Assembly: GCA_028285145.1 (NCBI GenBank)
Contig: JANQQC010000011.1
Coordinates: 1 to 64,000, forward strand
Reading direction: 5' to 3'
Length of the DNA stretch: 64,000 nt
Source of the DNA: Hyphomonadaceae bacterium
GTDB lineage: Bacteria > Pseudomonadota > Alphaproteobacteria > Caulobacterales > Hyphomonadaceae
Both the position numbers and the translations under genes were made by a program. The notes under the pieces are model-generated. The model was not told where the DNA came from. It was given only the letters and a program-made list of their open reading frames with translations, and did no database searches. Shown here piece after piece: positions 46,838 through 57,102 of the stretch; position 1 is the stretch's first letter, and every line of letters starts with the position of its first letter.

Positions 46838-46986
46838 GTGTCCGGCTCCGTTTCAAGCGCAGCAAGTTTCGCTTTCGCGCGCGACGCTCTTGCAAACGTC
46901 GCTGCGATCAACCCGCCAAGGACAAGCGCGGAAAAGGCATAAGCGGCCCAAATAAACGGACCGGTATGATCAAACTCCGGAATCAT
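46834..46986 (-). CDS. ccmD: Haem exporter protein CcmD
   Basis: A 50-residue, single-span protein (FIWAAYAFSALVLGGLIAATF) with a basic cytoplasmic end, the usual CcmD layout. It stabilises the CcmC-CcmE haem transfer complex. It overlaps ccmC by 4 bp and ccmG by 4 bp. Confidence 0.88.
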   Translation of the reverse strand: MIPEFDHTGPFIWAAYAFSALVLGGLIAATFARASRAKAKLAALETEPDT

Positions 46987-47717
46987 GCGCCGGCCATTCG
47001 CCGCATCATTAGCGCATCGGCCCGGCGCAGGCGCACTTCCGCCCGCATCGCCACCAGAACCAGCGCCGCGAAGAGGAGTGTATGGCCAAGCGCGCCAAGC
47101 AGCAGCGGGGTCAGGAACTCTGGGGCCATTGCCGGGCCGTCGAGACGCAACACGCTCGCATCCTGATGCAGGCTCGCCCAGATATCGACAGAGAATTTGA
47201 TGATCGGGACATTGATCGCGCCGACCATGGCGAGGATCGCACCGGCGCGCGCCGCCTTCTGCCGCGTATCCATCGCCGCTCGAAGGGCGATGTAGCCGAC
47301 ATAGATAAAAAACATCACCAGCACCGACACCATGCGGGCATCGTCCCACTGAAACCAGGTGCCCCAGGTCGGCTTGCCCCACACCGCCCCTGTCATGAGG
47401 CAGATCGCCGTGTAGCCGGCCCCGAACACCGCCATGGATTTGGCCGCCACATCCGCGATCTCATGGCGCCAGACAAACCAGACAAGACTCGCCACCGCCA
47501 TGCCCATATAGCCGCCCATGGAGAGCCAAGCTGCCGGCACATGCACGATCATGATGCGCGCACTATCGCCCTGGTAGGCCTCCGGCGGCAGAACATAGAG
47601 CCCCTGCCAGATACTGTAGGTGATCAGGATGGCCGCGCCCGCGCCAAGCCAGGGCAGCAGCGCATTTGAGAACGCCATGAAACGGTGCGGGTTCGCAAAG
47701 GCGGAGAGGATGGCCAT
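46983..47717 (-). CDS. ccmC: Haem transporter CcmC
   Basis: A 244-residue, six-span haem-handling protein that loads haem on CcmE. The Trp-rich haem-binding domain reads WGTWFQWDDARM, with flanking histidines in IMIVHVPAAWLSM and LGALGHTLLF. ATG at 47717 is chosen; the frame is open upstream only over ccmB. It runs to ccmD with a 4-bp overlap. Confidence 0.93.
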   Translation of the reverse strand: MAILSAFANPHRFMAFSNALLPWLGAGAAILITYSIWQGLYVLPPEAYQGDSARIMIVHVPAAWLSMGGYMGMAVASLVWFVWRHEIADVAAKSMAVFGAGYTAICLMTGAVWGKPTWGTWFQWDDARMVSVLVMFFIYVGYIALRAAMDTRQKAARAGAILAMVGAINVPIIKFSVDIWASLHQDASVLRLDGPAMAPEFLTPLLLGALGHTLLFAALVLVAMRAEVRLRRADALMMRRMAGA

Positions 47718-47737
47718 AACTGTCTTCTGCCCTGTCC

Positions 47738-48403
47738 TCAGTCTGTCGCCAAGCGCAAGGCGGCAGCAATGCCGAACGGGGCCACGGCCATGGAAAACAA
47801 TGTCGCTGCCGACAGGAAGAGAGTCTCGATCAGGGGCATGGGCACCTCTGCTTGCAGGCTCATAGCGCCAAATATGGCGGTCGGAACATAGAATGGAAGC
47901 GCAATCAGCGCGATCAAGAGGCCGCCGCGCCGCACCGTGGCCGAAAGCGCCGCCCCGAATGCTCCCCAAAGGAAGAAGGCGAGACCGCCAATTCCGTAGG
48001 CCAGCATGGCTGGCGGCAGCCGGTCTGGCTCCATCTGCAACATCAATCCCAGCAATGGAGACAACAGAGCGAGCGGCAGACCGGAGACCAGCCAGTGCGC
48101 AGCAACCTTGGCCGCAGCAATCGCTGACATCGGTACATCGGCCTGCACCCAGAGATCGAGAGCCCCGTCTTCAAGATCGGCCTGAAACAGGCGCTCCATC
48201 GTCACAAGCGACGCCAAAGCAAGCGCGACCCATAGCACACCGCCCCCAATCGCCGCGAGTTGGTCTGAATCCGACCCCACCGCAAAGGGCACGAGCATCG
48301 CCGCACCAGCAAAGAAACTCGCCGGCAGGAGCACGCCTGCCCCGCCCGCCCAGGCTTCGCGAAAAGCCTGTGCAAAGGCCGCGCGGATCGGAGCCGGGCT
48401 CAC
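47738..48403 (-). CDS. ccmB: Haem exporter permease CcmB
   Basis: A 221-residue permease with six spans, the membrane part of the CcmAB transporter that releases CcmE from CcmC. DLEDGALDLWVQADVPMSAIAAAK matches the family's cytoplasmic loop. It overlaps ccmA by 4 bp. Confidence 0.92.
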   Translation of the reverse strand: MSPAPIRAAFAQAFREAWAGGAGVLLPASFFAGAAMLVPFAVGSDSDQLAAIGGGVLWVALALASLVTMERLFQADLEDGALDLWVQADVPMSAIAAAKVAAHWLVSGLPLALLSPLLGLMLQMEPDRLPPAMLAYGIGGLAFFLWGAFGAALSATVRRGGLLIALIALPFYVPTAIFGAMSLQAEVPMPLIETLFLSAATLFSMAVAPFGIAAALRLATD

Positions 48404-48972
48404 AGCACCACTTCCCGGCTCGCGGTAAATCCCGCCTCACCATGAATCGCGGCAATTACAGCCCCGCCACTCGCCCGATGGCCGGCAATCAACTCCAGCA
48501 GCAGGTCGCGCCCATTGGTATCGAGCGCAGAAAACGGCTCATCCAACAGCCAGACCGGCCGGTCGACCAATAGCAGCCGCCCCAGCGCCGTACGCCGCCT
48601 CTGACCGGCAGACAACAAAGCTGCTGGAACATCCTTTGGCCGGGTAAGCCCCATCCGCTCAATCACAGGGTCGGTGGCTCCGCCGCCCCAGGCGCGCGCC
48701 CAAAGGCTGAGATGCTCAACGGGGCTTTCATGCGGCTTCAAACCGTCCCGGTGACCGAGCCAGTGCACCTCGGCGGCACGGGTGACATCCCCGGCCGCTG
48801 GCTGGGTCAGCCCCGCCAGAATGCGCAGGAGAGTAGTCTTGCCGGCACCATTTGAGCCCCGCAAAACAATCGCCTCGCCGGGCTTCGCGAAAAGCGAGAC
48901 CTCCCCAAACAGCACCCGAGCGCCCCGGATCATGCCAAGACCGTTGGCAGATATCAGGTTTTCGTCGTTCAA
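48400..48972 (-). CDS. ccmA: Haem exporter ATPase CcmA
   Basis: A 190-residue ABC ATPase: Walker A GSNGAGKTTL, signature LSAGQRRR, Walker B VWLLDEPFSALD. First gene of the ccm operon; ccmE, F and H are not in this window. It is divergent from acnA. Confidence 0.94.
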   Translation of the reverse strand: MNDENLISANGLGMIRGARVLFGEVSLFAKPGEAIVLRGSNGAGKTTLLRILAGLTQPAAGDVTRAAEVHWLGHRDGLKPHESPVEHLSLWARAWGGGATDPVIERMGLTRPKDVPAALLSAGQRRRTALGRLLLVDRPVWLLDEPFSALDTNGRDLLLELIAGHRASGGAVIAAIHGEAGFTASREVVL

Positions 48973-49071
48973 ATCGTCCCACCTGCGACCAATACAACGC
49001 CGCCGATCAATTGCGCGGCCGCGCCCCGCCCTATATGAGCATCACAAGAAATCAAAAATACAAATGAGGTC

Positions 49072-51822
49072 ATGCCCATGCCGTCCCTCGACAGCTTCAA
49101 GTCGCGCCGCACACTCACCGTCGGCGACAAGTCCTACACCTACTACTCCCTTGAAGCCGCAGGTGAAAACGGCCTTGGCGATGTGTCGCGCCTTCCCGCC
49201 TCTCTCAAGGTGCTCCTGGAAAACTTGCTGCGCCATGAAGATGGCTCATCGGTAACGAAAGAAGACATTCAGGCCATGGCTGCCTGGCTGACCAATAAGG
49301 GCAGCGCCAGCCACGAGATCGCTTACCGACCGGCCCGGGTTCTGATGCAGGATTTCACCGGCGTTCCAGCCGTTGTCGATCTGGCCGCCATGCGCGACGC
49401 TGCGCAGAATCTCGGCGCAGAAGCCAGCGCGATCAACCCGCAAGTGCCCGTTGATCTCGTCATCGACCATTCAGTTATGGTCGATTATTTCGCAGGCCCC
49501 GACAGCTTCAAGAAAAACGTCGAACGCGAATATGAGCGCAATGGCGAGCGCTATGAGTTCCTGCGCTGGGGCTCGTCTGCCTTCGAAAACTTCCGCGTTG
49601 TCCCACCCGGCACAGGCATCTGCCACCAGGTGAACCTCGAATATCTCGCGCAGACCGTCTGGACGAAGGACGAAAACGGCGAAACCATCGCGTATCCGGA
49701 CACCTGCGTCGGAACCGACAGCCACACCACCATGATCAACGGCCTGTCCGTCCTGGGCTGGGGCGTCGGCGGTATCGAGGCCGAAGCAGCGATGCTCGGT
49801 CAGCCCGTCTCCATGCTGATTCCGGAAGTCATCGGCTTCAAGCTGACCGGCAAGCTGCAGGAAGGCGTGACAGCCACCGACCTCGTTCTCGTCGTGGTCG
49901 ACATGCTTCGCCAGAAGGGCGTTGTCGGCAAGTTCGTCGAATTCTTTGGCGAGGGCCTCGCCAATCTGACCCTCGAAGACGAAGCGACAATCTCCAATAT
50001 GGCTCCGGAGTACGGAGCGACTTGCGGCTTCTTCCCGGTCGATGATGAAACTCTGTCCTATCTGAAGGAAACGGGGCGCGATCCAGATCGCGTGGCGCTT
50101 GTCGAAGCCTATGCCAAGGCACAGGGTTACTGGCGTCCCGACATGGCGGACCCGGTCTACACCGATACGCTGGAGCTCGATCTCGGGGCGGTCGAACCGT
50201 CGATCGCCGGACCGAAACGCCCGCAGGACCGCGTTCTCCTGAGCGAAGCCGCCCCAGCTTTTGCCCAGGCGGTGTCTGACATCCGCGCAGCAACCACGCA
50301 GAAAGTCACCGAAGCCGCCAAGCAGCGCTTCGACAATGAGGGCGGCGAACAGCTTGACCCCTATCCTTACTGGAGTGTCGAAGGCGAAGACTTCCAGATC
50401 CATGACGGCTCGATCGTGATCGCCGCCATCACCTCTTGCACCAACACATCCAACCCATCGGTGATGCTTGCCGCCGGGCTCGTGGCGCGCAATGCGCATG
50501 CCCGCGGCCTGAAGGTGAAGCCATGGGTCAAGACATCCCTCGCCCCCGGCAGTCAGGTTGTCACCGACTATCTGGAGCGCGCCGGCCTGCAGGACGATCT
50601 CGACGCGCTCGGCTTCAACCTCGTCGGATACGGTTGCACGACCTGCATCGGCAATTCCGGCCCGCTGCCCGCCAACATTTCAAAAGCGATCAATGACAAT
50701 GATCTTGTTGCCGCCTCGGTTCTGTCCGGCAACCGGAACTTTGAGGGCCGCATCAGTCAGGACGTTCAGGCGAACTATCTCGCCTCCCCGCCACTGGTCG
50801 TGGCCTATGCGCTCGCCGGAGACATGCATATCGACATTACGACCGAGCCGCTGGGCGAGGATCAGGATGGCAATCCCGTATATCTCAAGGACATCTGGCC
50901 TTCGAGCCAAGAGATCGCCGAAGTCATGCGCGAAGCGGTCACGCCGGAAATGTTCTCCGCACGCTATGCCGACGTGTTCAAGGGCGACGAGCGCTGGCAG
51001 GCCATCGAGGTCAGCGGCGGCAAGACCTATTCCTGGCCACCCGGCTCGACCTATGTGCAAAACCCACCTTACTTCGAAGGCATGACGTTCGACGTTGATG
51101 CCCCGGGCGACATCCAGAACGCCCGGATCATGGGCCTGTTTGCTGACTCCATCACCACCGACCACATCTCGCCAGCCGGCGCGATCAAGGCTGACAGCCC
51201 GGCCGGCCGCTACCTGAACGAGCATCAGGTGCCCGTGCTGGACTTCAACTCCTACGGCTCGCGACGCGGCAATCATCAGGTGATGATGCGCGGCACGTTC
51301 GCCAATATCCGGATCAAGAACCAGATGGTGCCGGGCACCGAAGGCGGTGTCACAATTCATCACCCATCCGGCGACCAGATGGACATTTACGACGCGGCGA
51401 TGCGCTACAAGGATGATGGCGTGCCGCTCGTTGTTTTCGCCGGCGATCAATACGGCACAGGCTCATCCCGGGACTGGGCGGCAAAGGGCACCATCCTGCT
51501 TGGTGCAAAAGCGGTCATCGCTGGCAGCTTCGAGCGGATTCACCGATCGAACCTGATCGGCATGGGTGTGCTGCCCCTTCAGTTTGCCGAGGGCGAAAGC
51601 TGGGAGTCGCTTGGGCTCACCGGCAATGAGCAGGTCACCATTGAAGGCATCGGCGACATCAAGCCCCGCCAGACGCTGGAGATCCGCATCGAAACGGCTG
51701 ATGGCGAAGTGAAGACGGCCAATACCGTCGTGCGCATCGATACCGACAATGAGCTGGAATATTACCGCAATGGCGGCATTCTCCACTATGTACTGCGCAA
51801 TCTCGCCAAAGAGGCCAGCTGA
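49072..51822 (+). CDS. acnA: Aconitate hydratase A
   Basis: A 916-residue aconitase that interconverts citrate and isocitrate in the TCA cycle. Cluster ligands are in [10 protein letters not shown] and [33 protein letters not shown] and the C-terminal [17 protein letters not shown] complete it. Usual length for the IRP/AcnA type. Its position beside ccm genes and a DUF1223 gene is common in alphaproteobacteria. Confidence 0.97.
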   Translation: MPMPSLDSFKSRRTLTVGDKSYTYYSLEAAGENGLGDVSRLPASLKVLLENLLRHEDGSSVTKEDIQAMAAWLTNKGSASHEIAYRPARVLMQDFTGVPAVVDLAAMRDAAQNLGAEASAINPQVPVDLVIDHSVMVDYFAGPDSFKKNVEREYERNGERYEFLRWGSSAFENFRVVPPGTGICHQVNLEYLAQTVWTKDENGETIAYPDTCVGTDSHTTMINGLSVLGWGVGGIEAEAAMLGQPVSMLIPEVIGFKLTGKLQEGVTATDLVLVVVDMLRQKGVVGKFVEFFGEGLANLTLEDEATISNMAPEYGATCGFFPVDDETLSYLKETGRDPDRVALVEAYAKAQGYWRPDMADPVYTDTLELDLGAVEPSIAGPKRPQDRVLLSEAAPAFAQAVSDIRAATTQKVTEAAKQRFDNEGGEQLDPYPYWSVEGEDFQIHDGSIVIAAITSCTNTSNPSVMLAAGLVARNAHARGLKVKPWVKTSLAPGSQVVTDYLERAGLQDDLDALGFNLVGYGCTTCIGNSGPLPANISKAINDNDLVAASVLSGNRNFEGRISQDVQANYLASPPLVVAYALAGDMHIDITTEPLGEDQDGNPVYLKDIWPSSQEIAEVMREAVTPEMFSARYADVFKGDERWQAIEVSGGKTYSWPPGSTYVQNPPYFEGMTFDVDAPGDIQNARIMGLFADSITTDHISPAGAIKADSPAGRYLNEHQVPVLDFNSYGSRRGNHQVMMRGTFANIRIKNQMVPGTEGGVTIHHPSGDQMDIYDAAMRYKDDGVPLVVFAGDQYGTGSSRDWAAKGTILLGAKAVIAGSFERIHRSNLIGMGVLPLQFAEGESWESLGLTGNEQVTIEGIGDIKPRQTLEIRIETADGEVKTANTVVRIDTDNELEYYRNGGILHYVLRNLAKEAS

Positions 51823-51884
51823 CGCTGCGTCTCCTCACAGCCTGTTGATTGGGGTGTCAGAGACGCCGTCGCTAAGTAAGCCGC

Positions 51885-52511
51885 ATGAAACGCGCTTTTG
51901 CCGCCTTGATCACACTCATTGCGTCTGCGGCCGCCCTCCCGGCGGTGGCGCAACCGATTGTTGTTGAGGTCTTTGCAAACCAGAATTGCGCGGCCTGCCC
52001 GAAAGCCCATGCTAATATGGCTAAGATCGACGCGGCCCGCGACGATGTGCTGATCCTGACATGGTCTGTCGACTATTGGGATTATCTCGGCGCACCGGAT
52101 CCGATGGCGCTACCAGAAGCGAACGCCCGTCAGGCGGCCTATGCTGAACGCTTCGGCCTGCGCGGCCCCTACACGCCGCAAACGGTCTATGACGGCGCGG
52201 TGCAATGCCCCGGCAACAAGATACGCCAGGTCAACCGGCAGTTGGAGCGCCGCGCGAAAACTCCGCTGCCATTGTCTTTTGTCTCTGGCGAAGACGGCAC
52301 GTTCACACTTAGCGGCGAAACAGACGCCGCTGTTGATGTCCGGCTCATTCACATCGCCGACATTCCAGGCATGCCCATGGTGAATCCGGTCCTCGCCGTC
52401 GATACGATGGACACGGACCTCCCCCTTGCCCCCACCTGCGAAGGCCGCTGCGTCCTCGTCGCGCAGGCTCCAGGCTACGGAGAAATCAAGGCGGCAGCCT
52501 GGGTGCAGTAG
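51885..52511 (+). CDS. DUF1223 secreted thioredoxin-like protein
   Basis: A 208-residue exported protein. Signal peptide ends at VAQ; the mature part begins VVEVFANQNCAACPKA, giving a CxxC in thioredoxin position, followed by WSVDYWDYLGAPDP and YTPQTVYDG as in DUF1223 proteins. It may help redox control of cytochrome or envelope proteins; not shown. Confidence 0.82.
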   Translation: MKRAFAALITLIASAAALPAVAQPIVVEVFANQNCAACPKAHANMAKIDAARDDVLILTWSVDYWDYLGAPDPMALPEANARQAAYAERFGLRGPYTPQTVYDGAVQCPGNKIRQVNRQLERRAKTPLPLSFVSGEDGTFTLSGETDAAVDVRLIHIADIPGMPMVNPVLAVDTMDTDLPLAPTCEGRCVLVAQAPGYGEIKAAAWVQ

Positions 52512-52515
52512 CGGC

Positions 52516-53976
52516 TCAAGACGCCTGACCCAGTTCAGGACCCGCGGCCTTTGAGGGCTCAGCGCGTTCGGACGTTTCCTCCGGCTGAGGCTCAGTCGCA
52601 TCTCCCGCCTCACTCTCCGCGCTACCGGAAAGAATCCGGCACAGCACAAGATCGCCTGTGACATTCACCGATGTCCGCGCCATGTCGAGAATCCGGTCGA
52701 CACCCATGACAAGAGGCAGTCCGGTCAGCGGGACGCCAAAGCTCATCGCTGTCGCCGACAGGATAGCGATGCTTGCGCCCGGCGCAGCAGGAGCACCGAT
52801 CGAGGCTCCGGTCAGCGTCACCATGATCAGCGCGATATCAGCGAGCGACAACGGCGCTCCGGCAATGTCGGCCAGGAAGATGATCGCAACCGATTGATAA
52901 AGCGCCGTACCTGCCATGTTGACGGTAGACGCCAGCGGTACGACGGCCCCGGCAAGAGAACGCGGTGTGCCGAGCTTGTCGACAGCGGTCTTCATGGTGA
53001 GTGGCATGACCGCCGCCGAGCTCGACGTGGAGAAGGCCAGAAGCTGAACCGGCCCGACCGCGCGCAGGAACCTCAGCGGATTCATCCGGCCAAGCACGGC
53101 GACAATCAAGATATAGAGCAGGAGCAGCGCGAACAGCCCGGCCAGCACAACAGCGCAGTAGACCGCGAGGTTGGCAAGCGTTGAAAGACCATTGGCGGAG
53201 ATGGTCTGGGCCATCAGCCCGAACACTGCGAGCGGGGCGAACCGCATCGCCGTCCGGATGACCGTCATGCTCACTTCCAGCACCGCATCGGCAAGCGCGA
53301 CGATGGGCCGGGTCAACTCTTTCTTGTCGGCGCTGATCATCGAAATGCCGACGAATATCGAGAACACGACAATGGCGAGCATGTCCTGTTCGAGCATGGA
53401 GGCGGTAATGTTCTGGGGGATCAGACCCGTGATCATATCGGGCAGGTCCCTGGTAATCCCTTCCAGCGCGGATGGCGCAGGTTCGCTCAGCCCAACCGTT
53501 TCGGGCTTCAGGCTGGGAATCGACGGAGCCGTCTGGTCAAGCGACCGGCCGGGCCGGATGGTCCGGGCCAGCGCCACACCGATGAAGGCGGCGGCCGCCG
53601 TCGTCAGCAGCACAAAGCCGATCAGTTTGCGCCCAACCGCCTTGAGGGCGTCTCCGCCGCCAGCCCCTGCAATCCCGAGAATAATGGAGCTCGCCGCAAG
53701 CGGGATGATCACCATGCGGATCAGCGCGAGAAAGAGATTGCCCGGTAGCGCCAGCCAGTCGCCGGCGATGTCAGCGTCGGACCTGGAGACAAGCGACAGG
53801 TCGGGCCCGAGCAACGCCCCTGCCCCGATGCCCAGCACGAGCGCGATGATCACCTGCAGCCAGAGCCGCCCTTTGACGAGTACATCCAGACGCCGATTCA
53901 TCCGGTTGTAGATGAACCTTGGTCGCCTTTTGCGAGGTGGCGTGGGCGTGTCGGTCATGAACAAGTCTTTGCTCAT
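52516..53976 (-). CDS. Dicarboxylate/amino acid:cation symporter (DAACS family)
   Basis: A 486-residue secondary carrier of the GltP/DctA/EAAT fold: eight spans with two re-entrant loops, including the serine-rich LLAFSTSSSAAVMPLTM hairpin and NMAGTALYQSVAIIFLA (NMDGT-like, Asp replaced by Ala). A polar N-terminal KRRPR stretch and an acidic tail flank it. The altered NMDGT motif may change cation coupling. Start at 53976, or 53958. Confidence 0.87.
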   Translation of the reverse strand: MSKDLFMTDTPTPPRKRRPRFIYNRMNRRLDVLVKGRLWLQVIIALVLGIGAGALLGPDLSLVSRSDADIAGDWLALPGNLFLALIRMVIIPLAASSIILGIAGAGGGDALKAVGRKLIGFVLLTTAAAAFIGVALARTIRPGRSLDQTAPSIPSLKPETVGLSEPAPSALEGITRDLPDMITGLIPQNITASMLEQDMLAIVVFSIFVGISMISADKKELTRPIVALADAVLEVSMTVIRTAMRFAPLAVFGLMAQTISANGLSTLANLAVYCAVVLAGLFALLLLYILIVAVLGRMNPLRFLRAVGPVQLLAFSTSSSAAVMPLTMKTAVDKLGTPRSLAGAVVPLASTVNMAGTALYQSVAIIFLADIAGAPLSLADIALIMVTLTGASIGAPAAPGASIAILSATAMSFGVPLTGLPLVMGVDRILDMARTSVNVTGDLVLCRILSGSAESEAGDATEPQPEETSERAEPSKAAGPELGQAS

Positions 53977-54048
53977 CGGAACGCCCTTTCAGCAATCCGT
54001 AAAACCACGGGCAAGGGGACAAAAAAGCCCGGTCTGCACATCGCAAAT

Positions 54049-54888
54049 TCAGGCCAGGTTTTGGGGCCTCGGATAGCACGTCAGCTGAGACGCGCCCCGC
54101 GCAATCAGGCGACCGGCCCGGTCACGGATTTCGCCTTCCGCCGCGATGAAGCCATCCTCGGCGAGATCGGCACGGGTCTTCAGATAAAGCCAGTCCTCCG
54201 CCGTGCTGGTGCGATGGAAGCGGTAATAGAAATCAAGGTTTGGCGCGATCCATGGTGAGCCTTCCGACGTCGGATGCGCCGGATAGGTTGCGAGCCACGC
54301 ATAGGTGTCAATCAGAACAAAGATCCGCGCAGCGTCGACAAACGCATCTTCATGGCGCGCCGTCGGGCTGAAACGGTAGAAGCCGGAGATCTCCGGCTCG
54401 CTCACAGGCGCATCATGGGAATGCGGCAGCGGATCGATGGGGCGATGGCCGAGCCGTTCCAGAAATGGAAAGACGGGCTCGTCGGGATACACGTCGCGAT
54501 AAGGCCGCAGCGTTTCCGGATCTGGCAGACCGGACACACTGGAATAGTCATGGGCCATGCCTGGCGCGCTCTGCGCGCTTACCCAGACCTGCGCGGTCAT
54601 GATCAGCTGCTCGTCCTGCTCCATGTCGACGCGCAACGCTTCGGTCCGCTTTCCGCCGCGCAGCGACTGAACCTTGATCTGCACGGGCGCGAATGTCGCG
54701 CGGTTGAGAAACTGGCAGGCAAAACTGACAGGCCGTGGAAACGCGGTCGCCTCTCCGGCAGCACGCAACGCAAGCGCGGACAGGAAGCCGCCAGAAGGGC
54801 CCCACAAGGCCCAGCTCTCATGCAGATTGGCGGTCCAGCTGACATCGCCATTATTGGCGAGCGTCGTCGCCTCGACGAAATCATCCAT
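54049..54888 (-). CDS. Acyl-CoA thioesterase, TesB-like double hot dog
   Basis: A 279-residue protein with two hot-dog halves: WALWGPSGGFLSALALRAAGE and FLNRATFAPVQIKVQSLRGGKRTEALRV in the first, IDTYAWLATYP and FYYRFHRTSTAEDWLYLKTRAD in the second. It would hydrolyse acyl-CoAs. ATG at 54888 follows GGAGG by 8 bases and is preferred over 54903. It lies downstream of the tetR gene on the same strand. Confidence 0.82.
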   Translation of the reverse strand: MDDFVEATTLANNGDVSWTANLHESWALWGPSGGFLSALALRAAGEATAFPRPVSFACQFLNRATFAPVQIKVQSLRGGKRTEALRVDMEQDEQLIMTAQVWVSAQSAPGMAHDYSSVSGLPDPETLRPYRDVYPDEPVFPFLERLGHRPIDPLPHSHDAPVSEPEISGFYRFSPTARHEDAFVDAARIFVLIDTYAWLATYPAHPTSEGSPWIAPNLDFYYRFHRTSTAEDWLYLKTRADLAEDGFIAAEGEIRDRAGRLIARGASQLTCYPRPQNLA

Positions 54889-54960
54889 GATCGGGGCCTC
54901 CATTGATGGCCTAATGCCATGGCAGCCCGCTTAAAAACAGAGGCAACAATGCGGTGCCGC

Positions 54961-55626
54961 CTACCCCAGCCGGATGCTTCCCACACTGATCACCTGTTCG
55001 ATCATGTCCTCGGCGATGGCGGCATCGATCTGGCGGTCGAGGATCAGCATAGCGAGACCGTGGATCAGCGCCCAGGCGCGCAGGGCACCGGCAAAGCGTT
55101 CGGCTTCGCTCGCATGGGGCGGTGAGAGGAACTCGACAGCATCGCGGAGCAAAGCGGCGGATGAGCCTTCCGGGCTCTCCTCAAAGGGATTGGCGTCGAC
55201 AGGGATCGCGGAAAAGATCAGGCGAAACAAGTGAGGCCTGCGTATCGCAAAGCGCACATAAGCCTGCCCGCTTGCCGCTAGCGCCGCCGGGCTACCAGCC
55301 TCGGCAGCGGCTGTCTGTTCGGCCGCCAACATCTTCAGACCTTTCGCGGCGAGCGCCCGCAGCAGCGAGTCCTTGTTCGGAAAGTGTCTGTAGATCGCTG
55401 GCGCGCTCACCCCGATCTCCCGGGCAAGATCGCGCAGGCTCAGCGCATCCGCCTCCTGTGTCTCAAGGTGCGTTAGCCCGGCCTGAATAAGCGCCGACCG
55501 CAGGTCGCCATGATGGTAGCCGCGCTTGACCGCGCTGCCACGGCCAACCCCGGCTCTGCGTGGTTTGGCGGGCCCAGCGTCTCCGGGCTCCACATTTTCG
55601 TTGACGGGGGTCGGTTTCGATGCCAT
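54961..55626 (-). CDS. TetR family repressor
   Basis: A 221-residue regulator. After a 35-residue basic leader, the helix-turn-helix is ALSLRDLAREIGVSAPAIYRHFPNKDSLLRA; the ligand domain is helical and TetR_C-like. It is divergent from the carotenoid-oxygenase gene. A GTTTAC-AGC-GTAAAC dyad overlaps the bases just before its start, so it probably represses both itself and that gene. Confidence 0.88.
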   Translation of the reverse strand: MASKPTPVNENVEPGDAGPAKPRRAGVGRGSAVKRGYHHGDLRSALIQAGLTHLETQEADALSLRDLAREIGVSAPAIYRHFPNKDSLLRALAAKGLKMLAAEQTAAAEAGSPAALAASGQAYVRFAIRRPHLFRLIFSAIPVDANPFEESPEGSSAALLRDAVEFLSPPHASEAERFAGALRAWALIHGLAMLILDRQIDAAIAEDMIEQVISVGSIRLG

Positions 55627-55641
55627 GTTTACAGCGTAAAC
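55627..55641. promoter_or_regulatory. Probable TetR operator
   Basis: Perfect inverted repeat GTTTAC-N3-GTAAAC directly abutting the tetR start codon and 63 bp before the divergent carotenoid-oxygenase start. Position and symmetry suit autoregulation. It differs fully from the seven-copy element on the left. Confidence 0.65.
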
Positions 55642-55703
55642 TTCATTGTTTGGAAAGACAAGCGCCGGTATTGGCGCGTCACAAAAAAACTGGGGGAACA
55701 ACC

Positions 55704-57092
55704 ATGGCAGACGGTAACACGAGCGTAATCGAGGCGGACGACCGCCCTCATCCCTTCCTCTCTGGCGTTCACACACCGATGAGTGAAGAGCTGACACTTG
55801 AAGACCTGTCTGTCACTGGCGAAATCCCGCAAGAGCTGAACGGGCGCTATATGCGCATCGGGCCAAACCCGGCGGCACCGCCCAATCCTGCCAAGTATCA
55901 CTGGTTTGCCGGCGACGGCATGGTCCACGGCCTACGCCTGAAAGACGGCAAGGCACTCTGGTATCGCAATCGCTGGGTCCGCTCCAAATCCGTCAGCAAG
56001 ACTCTCGGTGAAGAGCCCGCCCCCGGTCCGCGTAGCCCACTCGGCGATAATGCCAACACCAATGTGCTCGCTCATGCCGGCGACACCTGGGCTTTGGTCG
56101 AGGCCGGTGCCTTCCCAGTCCGGCTGACCGAAACGCTGGAAACCGTTGCGCATGATCCCTTCGGTGGAACGCTTGAAAGCTCTTTCACCGCCCACCCGCA
56201 CAAGGATCCGGACACCGGAGAACTGCACGCCATCTGCTATTATGGACCGGACGTCACGAAGATCCGGCACGTCGTCGTCGGCACGGACGGCAAAGTCATT
56301 CGCGAAGAGCCGATCACCGTTCAGGACGGCCCCTCTATCCATGACTGCATGATCACCGAAAACTATGTGATCATCCTCGACCTGCCGGTCACGATCTCTT
56401 TTGAAGCGCTTCAGGCTGGAGCCGGCTTCCCTTATCGCTGGAACCCTGAACACCCGGCCCGGGTCGGACTACTGCCAAAGACCGGAACCGATGAAGATGT
56501 CATCTGGTGCGAGGTCGAGCCCTGCTACGTCTTCCATCCCTGCAATGCCTACGAGACCGAAGACGGCAGCGTGGTCATGCATGCCTGCGTCCATGACACG
56601 ATGTTCGCCGGCTCCAAGAAAGGCCCGAGCTCGGACAAAACACCGTTCGAGCGCTGGACCATCCATCCTAACGCGCGCAGCGTTGCGCGGACCGTTCTCG
56701 ACGAAGCCTCGCAGGAGTTTCCTCGTCCCGACGAGCGCTTCATGGGCAAACCCTATCGCTACGCCTTCACCATGGCCCTGCCTGCGGGCGAGGAAGCACT
56801 GACGGAGGGCCAGACCCGTCTCTATAAGCACGACCTCGAAAACGGCACGCGCGAAGTGCACGACTTTGGCCAAGGCCGCGTAGCTGGTGAATTCGTCTTC
56901 ATTCCGCGCAGCGATGATGCGCGCGAAGGCGAAGGCTGGATGATGGGTCTTGTCGTCGACGCCAATAATGACACGACTGATCTCGTCATCCTCGATGCGA
57001 TGAATTTCTCAGGCAAGCCTGTCGCCAGCGTTCACATCCCGCACCGCGTGCCGCCCGGCTTCCACGGCAACTGGGCACCCGAAGGAGCTTAA
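55704..57092 (+). CDS. Carotenoid oxygenase family protein
   Basis: A 462-residue seven-bladed propeller dioxygenase. The four iron histidines are visible: His164 (TAHPHKD), His213 (SIHDCMIT), His278 (VFHPCNAYE) and His454 (FHGNWAP). The family cleaves C=C bonds in carotenoids, apocarotenoids or stilbenes. ATG at 55704 follows GGGGGA. It is opposite tetR and converges on an amidohydrolase gene; no carotenoid synthesis genes are near, so a catabolic substrate is likely. Confidence 0.92.
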   Translation: MADGNTSVIEADDRPHPFLSGVHTPMSEELTLEDLSVTGEIPQELNGRYMRIGPNPAAPPNPAKYHWFAGDGMVHGLRLKDGKALWYRNRWVRSKSVSKTLGEEPAPGPRSPLGDNANTNVLAHAGDTWALVEAGAFPVRLTETLETVAHDPFGGTLESSFTAHPHKDPDTGELHAICYYGPDVTKIRHVVVGTDGKVIREEPITVQDGPSIHDCMITENYVIILDLPVTISFEALQAGAGFPYRWNPEHPARVGLLPKTGTDEDVIWCEVEPCYVFHPCNAYETEDGSVVMHACVHDTMFAGSKKGPSSDKTPFERWTIHPNARSVARTVLDEASQEFPRPDERFMGKPYRYAFTMALPAGEEALTEGQTRLYKHDLENGTREVHDFGQGRVAGEFVFIPRSDDAREGEGWMMGLVVDANNDTTDLVILDAMNFSGKPVASVHIPHRVPPGFHGNWAPEGA

Positions 57093-57100
57093 GCTCCTTT
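57082..57100. terminator. Palindrome between convergent genes
   Basis: An 18-bp perfect palindrome (AAGGAGCTT and its complement) covers the stop codon of the carotenoid oxygenase gene and ends 4 bp before the stop of the amidohydrolase gene. A loopless palindrome is a poor hairpin, so termination is possible rather than certain. Confidence 0.4.
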
Positions 57101-57102
57101 AA

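Noticed and set aside
49471-50499. 342-codon frame opposite acnA
   Set aside because: Antisense to acnA, no recognisable domain or ribosome site.
55627-55641. TetR protein as regulator of the seven-site regulon
   Set aside because: Its own dyad GTTTAC-N3-GTAAAC is unrelated to GATATATC.
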